Source: Bisporella sp. PMI_857 (taxonomy: Eukaryota; Ascomycota; Leotiomycetes; Helotiales; Helotiaceae). Taken from it: a stretch of DNA of 64,000 bases. The translations under genes and the position numbers were made by a program. This document shows, in pieces, positions 58,742-64,000 of this stretch (positions within the stretch are counted from its first letter, which is position 1; each line of letters begins with the position of its first letter). The DNA lies in contig JAJSPD010000128.1 in assembly GCA_021307315.1 (NCBI GenBank), positions 1-64,000 of the forward strand, written 5' to 3'. The notes under the pieces were generated by a model. That model searched no databases and had not been told where the DNA came from. It saw only the letters and a program-made list of their open reading frames with translations.

Positions 58742-59180
58742 ATGTCTATTACTACATCAAGGTCGATAGGACCTGCTCCAGTTCAGGAGAAGAAGTAAGC
58801 AATTCATTTTACAACTCAGGTAGAATAAAGTGCCGATTATAATCCGCTCCAGGGGAAAGGTTATGGGCAAAGACTCGAATCCAGAAACCTCACAAACCAA
58901 ACACTCTTTCATCGACTTGGGCCCGAGACCGCCCAAGAAATACTACGAAGACATCCCTTTCCAGGACTTCCAATTTACTGTCAAACATCATGACTGTCCT
59001 GAAAAAGACAACAACGCGGCACAAGATAATGTACAACGCCTCACTGCCAGCACTTTGCAGGACAGGTCCATTCAAACGAACACCGAAGCACAGCTTCAAA
59101 GCTGGACATATGCCAATTCGGACTTCACATTTGCCGAAAAGATGGTGAGGAAGAGCTGGGGTTCGGATTGTAAAACTTGA
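58742..59180 (+). CDS. Small hypothetical protein, two exons
   Basis: ATG 58742 opens MSITTSRSIGPAPVQEK (58742-58794), followed by a GTAAGC donor and a 58-nt intron. Exon 2 (58853-59180) continues in phase GKVMGKDSNPETSQTKHSFI and ends at a TGA. The product would have about 126 residues. It is hydrophilic, with a compact-looking segment LGPRPPKKYYEDIPFQDFQF and no signal peptide or membrane helix. Splice signals and an ATG at the right place support a real gene in an otherwise empty region. The function is unknown. Confidence 0.45.
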
Positions 59181-61666
59181 GACAAGAATGTAAGCTACAG
59201 ATCTTCGCATCTCAGAGGCGCTCCACTAAAACACGATAGGAGAACGGTTAGCAAAATCAAGGGTGGTTTCCCCGGAATCTCGTATAACAGTTCGTTTTGA
59301 TGTTCGTTGCAGGACTTAAAATTCTGCTCAGAACATGGCAGTCATCCTTTATGGTGAAATGAACTCAGTCTCGTTTACATTTGTTCTTGATATTGTATTA
59401 TAAATAGAGGCTGCGTACCGTATCTCAAGAATGAAACATATTCCACCTGAATGACTTCAAGCTCCAGCGCGGAACCAAGACGTGACCTTGCAAATTCTAT
59501 CAGCCGTATGGCTAGCGGCCCGTTGCGTATCAAAGCCCATTTTTTGCCCAAGACCGTGGACCCCTAAAGCGGGTGAATCGTGGAAAGGGTATAAAAAATT
59601 TTCATACGCCGCGAGAGGGATGACGTCCTCATCACATATCGAGAGCACGGCATATGCATAAACCGTCACACTACAGTATTTGAGATCGCCCAAGGAAGGG
59701 ATCGTCGTCCGAAGCACGACAGAACGTCGCTAGTCTTTGACACCACAGAAGTTGATCGATACCCCCCCGTCTGACGTTCCCCCGCCAGGAAAAATATCAA
59801 CACGCTCAAATCAAGTCACCGGCTCGCATTTCACCAACGATGCCAACATCCCTGGGGAGCACCAGACGCGTTGGGGCCCAAAATACCTCTGGAAACGTTA
59901 CGTCGAGGCCATAAGCTCGCGGGAACTTCAACCCGGTGCGCTGGCACTGGGGAAATGCGGGCGCCACGGGGAAGGGGGGTCAACTGAAAATTGGAACGGT
60001 GGTTAACGACTTCGAACGCCAACAGTAAACCACTGCGCCGGGCCCGCTCCCGACGTTTTGGCGAAATGAGGGGTTGGGTGACGAAACGATGGGGGGCTGC
60101 ACGCACAAATTGGCTGCCTCGCATCGTGGACCCGATTCCTTGGTTGGTCCCTGTATCCCTGACCCGACAGTTTGGCACCTGCACATCATGGCCTTTTTTC
60201 CCATCTGCAGGGGGGCGGTCGCGTGGGGGTCTGAGCAATCAAGTAACGATGAACACTTTTTGAGGTAGTTTTATAATGGCGGCAGCAAGAAAGGGGGGTG
60301 GGAGGGGGGGAATGTATAAAGCCAACGGCTTATAGATTCCGTTTAGAAGAAAATCGCACAGGTGAGACAGCCTTTGAATAATTGTTAGGCCCTGCTGCGC
60401 GGGCTTAACGGGGTATTTTCCTCAACTCTTCTTGGAGTTTCCCCCCAACCCCCTTCGCAAGTGGCCCCTGACTTAGTCTCAGATGAGCGCTGCCATGGAA
60501 ACTTTGATTCATAGCCAATCTGCAAATGAGTTGTCTTCCAAGCATGCCTATTTCGGGAAAGAACAGGTAAGGCTCGATGTCTAATTTAAGGCTCCGTATA
60601 CCGTATAGATATAAATGATCGTCATATCACGAAGCTAGACGTCCTTGTTTCATACCACTCCGGGGTGTGATTTTAGTAGCTCAGCTTCAACATAGAAGCC
60701 ATATATCGACCACCAATCCTTCGTTCAATGTTACCTCTAGTACATGGGTAAATGCCACGCCCGGGACAAGAAATTGCACCATGCCAAGGCACATCCTCAT
60801 TCGACCGACCTCACACCACATTGCCGCATCGACTGCATCCCCCTTAAATCCCAACATGTATGAAGAGATGCAAATGGTCGAAGACTACCCCGCAAAGACA
60901 GCAGGGATTGCAATAAAATATGGCTGAATAACAGCCTAAAGTCCCGCCAAGCCTGCGCTCATATCCAAACTGAGTTGTGTTTGGGGGCGATCCCTCAATC
61001 CGAGTTAGAACACAGCACTCCTATTTAGAGCCCAGCGTCTTTCTTTGGCGACGGTGGTAGGCACTTGGAGGAATAGGGGTTGTCGTGCATTTACTGAACA
61101 GCCTACCACCGCTGTACTTATTTCAGCCGCATTCGCTTACCACCGCACTCGAACTTGTAGCCTCCTGTTTGCAAAGAATTGATGTTCAAGTGTATTTTAG
61201 CTTCAAGGGGTGTGGAGTTGGTCACACAATTCGGCTGCTTAGAATTTCCACCATCTTGGCAACGGTTGTCTTTCTAATCCGACAGGCAGCTCAGGTTTCC
61301 AAATAACCATCAACTGCTCCAAAGATAGCTTGCAGATGAATAGAATAATATCAATATTAATGAAGTGCGTTTAATAAAATGGGATACAAGCACGATATTC
61401 GTTTAACCGAAGGATAAGTAAGCTGTGCAACCACCTACCTTCCAGGTACTCATCGGCACTTGAAATACCCCCCTTGGTATCTTATAGAAGTTTTCCTCCT
61501 ATATGTTCCCATGCGTAGCCAAAATTCAGACCAAGGACTTACATCAAAACAGGCTGATTGACGCAAGAATGGCCAAAGTCCAGCTATATATCTTCGAATT
61601 CCCCTCCGCAGACTCTGGTCGGGTAGTTCACCGCATCCTGCTAAATTCAAACTTCAGTCAAAAACA
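59181..61666. other. Gene-poor stretch with a GC-rich patch
   Basis: No recognised gene. About 59750-60240 is clearly GC-richer than its surroundings, with overlapping frames on both strands (for example 59831-60238 minus) that have arginine-rich, non-conserved-looking translations. A G-rich run lies at 60294-60310. No tRNA or repeat was identified. Confidence 0.4.
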
Positions 61667-62694
61667 ATGACCCGAACACTTCGATATATGACCGTGTTGA
61701 CTCTCGTCACCAGCCCCTTACTCGCAGCCCTCAAAATTGCAAGCAATCTCGACACGATAGAATTCACCCCGGAGCTGGTAGCTGCCCAAGATTTCTACAA
61801 CGGCACCGCTCAGATCGTCAGCGGAGGCGTTCCCAATCTCTTCAGCGACTCAAGTGTTGATCTAGCATCCAATGCCGAAACGCAAGCCTTGAGAAACTAC
61901 AATACGCATAAAAACCTGCGCACGATATACACAGTAGCAGAAGTGTACTATCGCATTGTTGCAAGGAAGGATAAGGGTATAAGCACGCTCAAAGACCTGA
62001 AGGGAAAGAGAATCGGGACGATCCAGAGCACCTCCGCGGCATACTTTTTGACCAAGTATCTTGCGACTGTGGGGCTGAAGGATACGGATTATACCATTGT
62101 GAGTGGGAGTACGTGTCAGGCAGCGCCATGCGCCTCCGGCACATTTCCCACTTTGCTGTCCGCAGGGTCCATAGATGCTCTTGCCAGTAAGTCAAAAGAC
62201 TAAAATTATTATGTCACAACAATAGATGTCTCAGATTAGTAGACACATTGCTGATAATTTAACTTGAAGTGTGGGAGCCATCCATAGAAATCGCCGCCCA
62301 GGCACTAGGTTCAAACGCGATTGTATTCCAACAAGATTCCGTCTATCGAGAAGTGTTCAATCTGCACAGCACGGCCGAGAAGCTCAAAGATCCCGCGATT
62401 CGGAAACAGATTGTCGCATATGTCAAAGCCCTCACGAAGGCCGAGAACGTCTTCACCAGCAAACCAGAGAGCGTCTACTCGCGCGTCGCATCGGCCACAA
62501 GGGTAAATGAAGGGGTTCTGAAGGCTGTCTGGCCGATCCATAAGTTCAATGGGACATTGGCTGCAGATTTGTTGGACGTGCTGGTCGAGGAGGATATCTG
62601 GGTTGCCAAAGTTGAGCGACGGAATCCGATGACGAGAGCAGATCTTACTGCTTTGGTAGATCCGAGCGTTTTGCAGGAAGCCTTACAATCCTAA
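61667..62694 (+). CDS. Secreted SsuA/THI5-like solute-binding protein
   Basis: Two exons (61667-62186 and 62270-62694) with an 83-nt intron give about 314 residues. A signal peptide is visible (MTRTLRYMTVLTLVTSPLLA). The body matches periplasmic-binding-protein folds of the aliphatic sulfonate/nitrate/thiamine-precursor type: IVSGGVPNLFSDSSVDLASN, RIVARKDKGISTLKDLKGKR, IGTIQSTSAAYFLTKYL and the downstream AMWEPSIEIAAQALGSNAIV. The C-terminal domain has DPAIRKQIVAYVKALTKAEN. In bacteria such proteins deliver substrates to ABC importers. Fungi lack these importers, so a secreted copy may bind a small molecule or have gained another role. Bacterial origin is a reasonable inference. The gene is intact and isolated. 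Confidence 0.85.
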
Positions 62695-64000
62695 CCTATG
62701 AAGCCATGACTCGGTGTGAGAATTTAAAAGCCTTATATTTTAGATATAAACTTCAGGGTGTGAATTTTATCTTTTCTTTTTTTCCCCCGTTTTTGAGTCG
62801 CAGGACCACTGAAGTCAGTCGCCGATTCAGGTATGACGGACATGAGAACGGACATGAGAAATTAGAGTTTTCGTTGATCCAGCTGAGCTAAGACAAACCC
62901 ACCAACCGTGTGCATGGTGTCATGCAAAAGCAAACGATCGAGATAAGATCATGTATCGTTATTCTTGACTATGAATAGATCCGGGGGTATTCTGCCGTTG
63001 TACAATAAAAATGAATGTCTTAGCGTTTCTGTGCAGTCGGGAATACAGGAAATGTTAAATTTCACCCACGATGACAAGCTAAATATGCTAAGCTGAATCA
63101 GCACTTTGCCTACAGCAGAACAAAAAATTAATAAAAAAGAATAATTAACCAGCTCCGGATCGTTTCACAATGAGTTGGCGATAACTGGTATCGCGTAAGA
63201 TGTTTAAAGACCAACTGCGAGTGGAACCTGAGGAAGTGGGAAAGTGGGGTACGATGAGTCTTAGCGAGCCGCGTTTGGTGTCACTGGAAGGGACGAAGGG
63301 GGACAAATTCCTAATTGTCATAGCAAGGGGGCTCCCTAGAAGCCAAAGGGGAAAATGAAAACGGTTTCCACCCCAGGACGAGGTAGGGCGGCGTGGCGGC
63401 GTGGACGGCAGTGGTGAGGTTACAATGCGTCCCTGGAACTTCGAATGGCTCCTCAAAGAAACATACCAGCGGTTTTTTGCTGGGTACTTTAGTTCCACTC
63501 TCATGACGCCGTAATTACTTAGGTGCTAGCCTTGGATAATTGCATATGCACTAATATTGATTGTGTATAAGGATTTGGCTGCTGCAGCTGATGAAGGATT
63601 TCATATTTCCACGGCTCGAGCCGATGGAGCCGTGACGGCTTATCGTCCCATGTTCAGGAAACAGCGTCGGGCTAGTGACGTTTTAAGGGCAACCCTGTAA
63701 ATACTCAGAGTAACGTGCGGCATGGATAGTATAGGATTGGGAATATGGGATATTACTTGTGACAAAAATTACCACCATGGGGCTAGCGGCTGAGAGGGAA
63801 GGTGGATATGTTGCCGAAGATGAACTAACGCCGTTCTTGTACAAGAGTAATCTCACAATTCCTCAACATGGAATAAACATGCCAACACAAATGGAGTTAG
63901 TCTACTGCTAATGCTGATGCTAGTCTATAATTTTATTCAAGGATATCTGGCAGTCCTGGATTACTGGGGGGGGGGGGAAACCAGGAAAAGCCAAAGCAAG
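62695..64000. other. Intergenic, no gene recognised
   Basis: About 1.3 kb to the window end. A minus-strand frame (63145-63504) has an Arg/Ser/Pro-rich translation without a recognised family. An uninterrupted G run lies at 63967-63977. Confidence 0.45.

Noticed and set aside
59831..60238. 135-codon minus-strand frame in the GC-rich patch
   Set aside because: Long frames are expected by chance in GC-rich DNA; the translation is Arg/Pro-rich with no motif.
63145..63504. 119-codon minus-strand frame
   Set aside because: Low-complexity Arg/Ser/Pro translation, no family resemblance.
1..64000. tRNA, rRNA and CRISPR arrays
   Set aside because: No T-loop plus A-box pattern, rRNA-like stretch or regularly spaced identical repeats were recognised by eye; a tRNAscan run would settle tRNAs.

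Overview
The window is nuclear DNA of a filamentous ascomycete. Genes on both strands carry short introns of about 45-60 nt with GT..AG ends (a few are longer). The gene content is typical of Pezizomycotina: N-acetylglutamate synthase, an AsaB-like oxidoreductase, a berberine-bridge-type oxidase, an NCS1 permease and Fot1/pogo-type DNA transposons. A leotiomycete or relative is my best guess, but this is inference only. All exon structures were worked out by eye from reading frames, splice signals and family expectation.

Layout. 1-6.7 kb: an AT-rich block, then a divergent pair, a hydantoinase/oxoprolinase-DUF917 fusion (minus) and an NCS1 nucleobase/hydantoin-type permease (plus), sharing a promoter with several GATA-factor sites. 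This looks like an uptake-plus-ring-opening nitrogen scavenging unit. 7-15 kb: a decayed RRM gene, an F-box-like gene, an HD-domain 5'-deoxynucleotidase and a conserved fungal protein of unknown role. 16-34.5 kb is accessory in character: a P450, an isoprenylcysteine-methyltransferase-like protein, a secreted FAD oxidoreductase, two small cysteine-containing secreted-protein candidates, an internally deleted sugar transporter, nested MITEs and an AsaB-like enzyme, separated by long gene-poor gaps. There is no PKS, NRPS or terpene synthase. 34.7-36.9 kb: an apparently intact Fot1/pogo transposon with identical 47-bp inverted repeats.

37.6-47.1 kb is a dense housekeeping block: UBC7-type E2, a BAR-domain protein, N-acetylglutamate synthase (arg2), a 3-hydroxyisobutyrate dehydrogenase-like enzyme, V-ATPase subunit e (VMA9) and ARV1. 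47-64 kb is gene-poor: one decayed coiled-coil gene, one small two-exon gene of unknown function and one secreted SsuA/THI5-like solute-binding protein. No tRNA, rRNA or CRISPR array was recognised.
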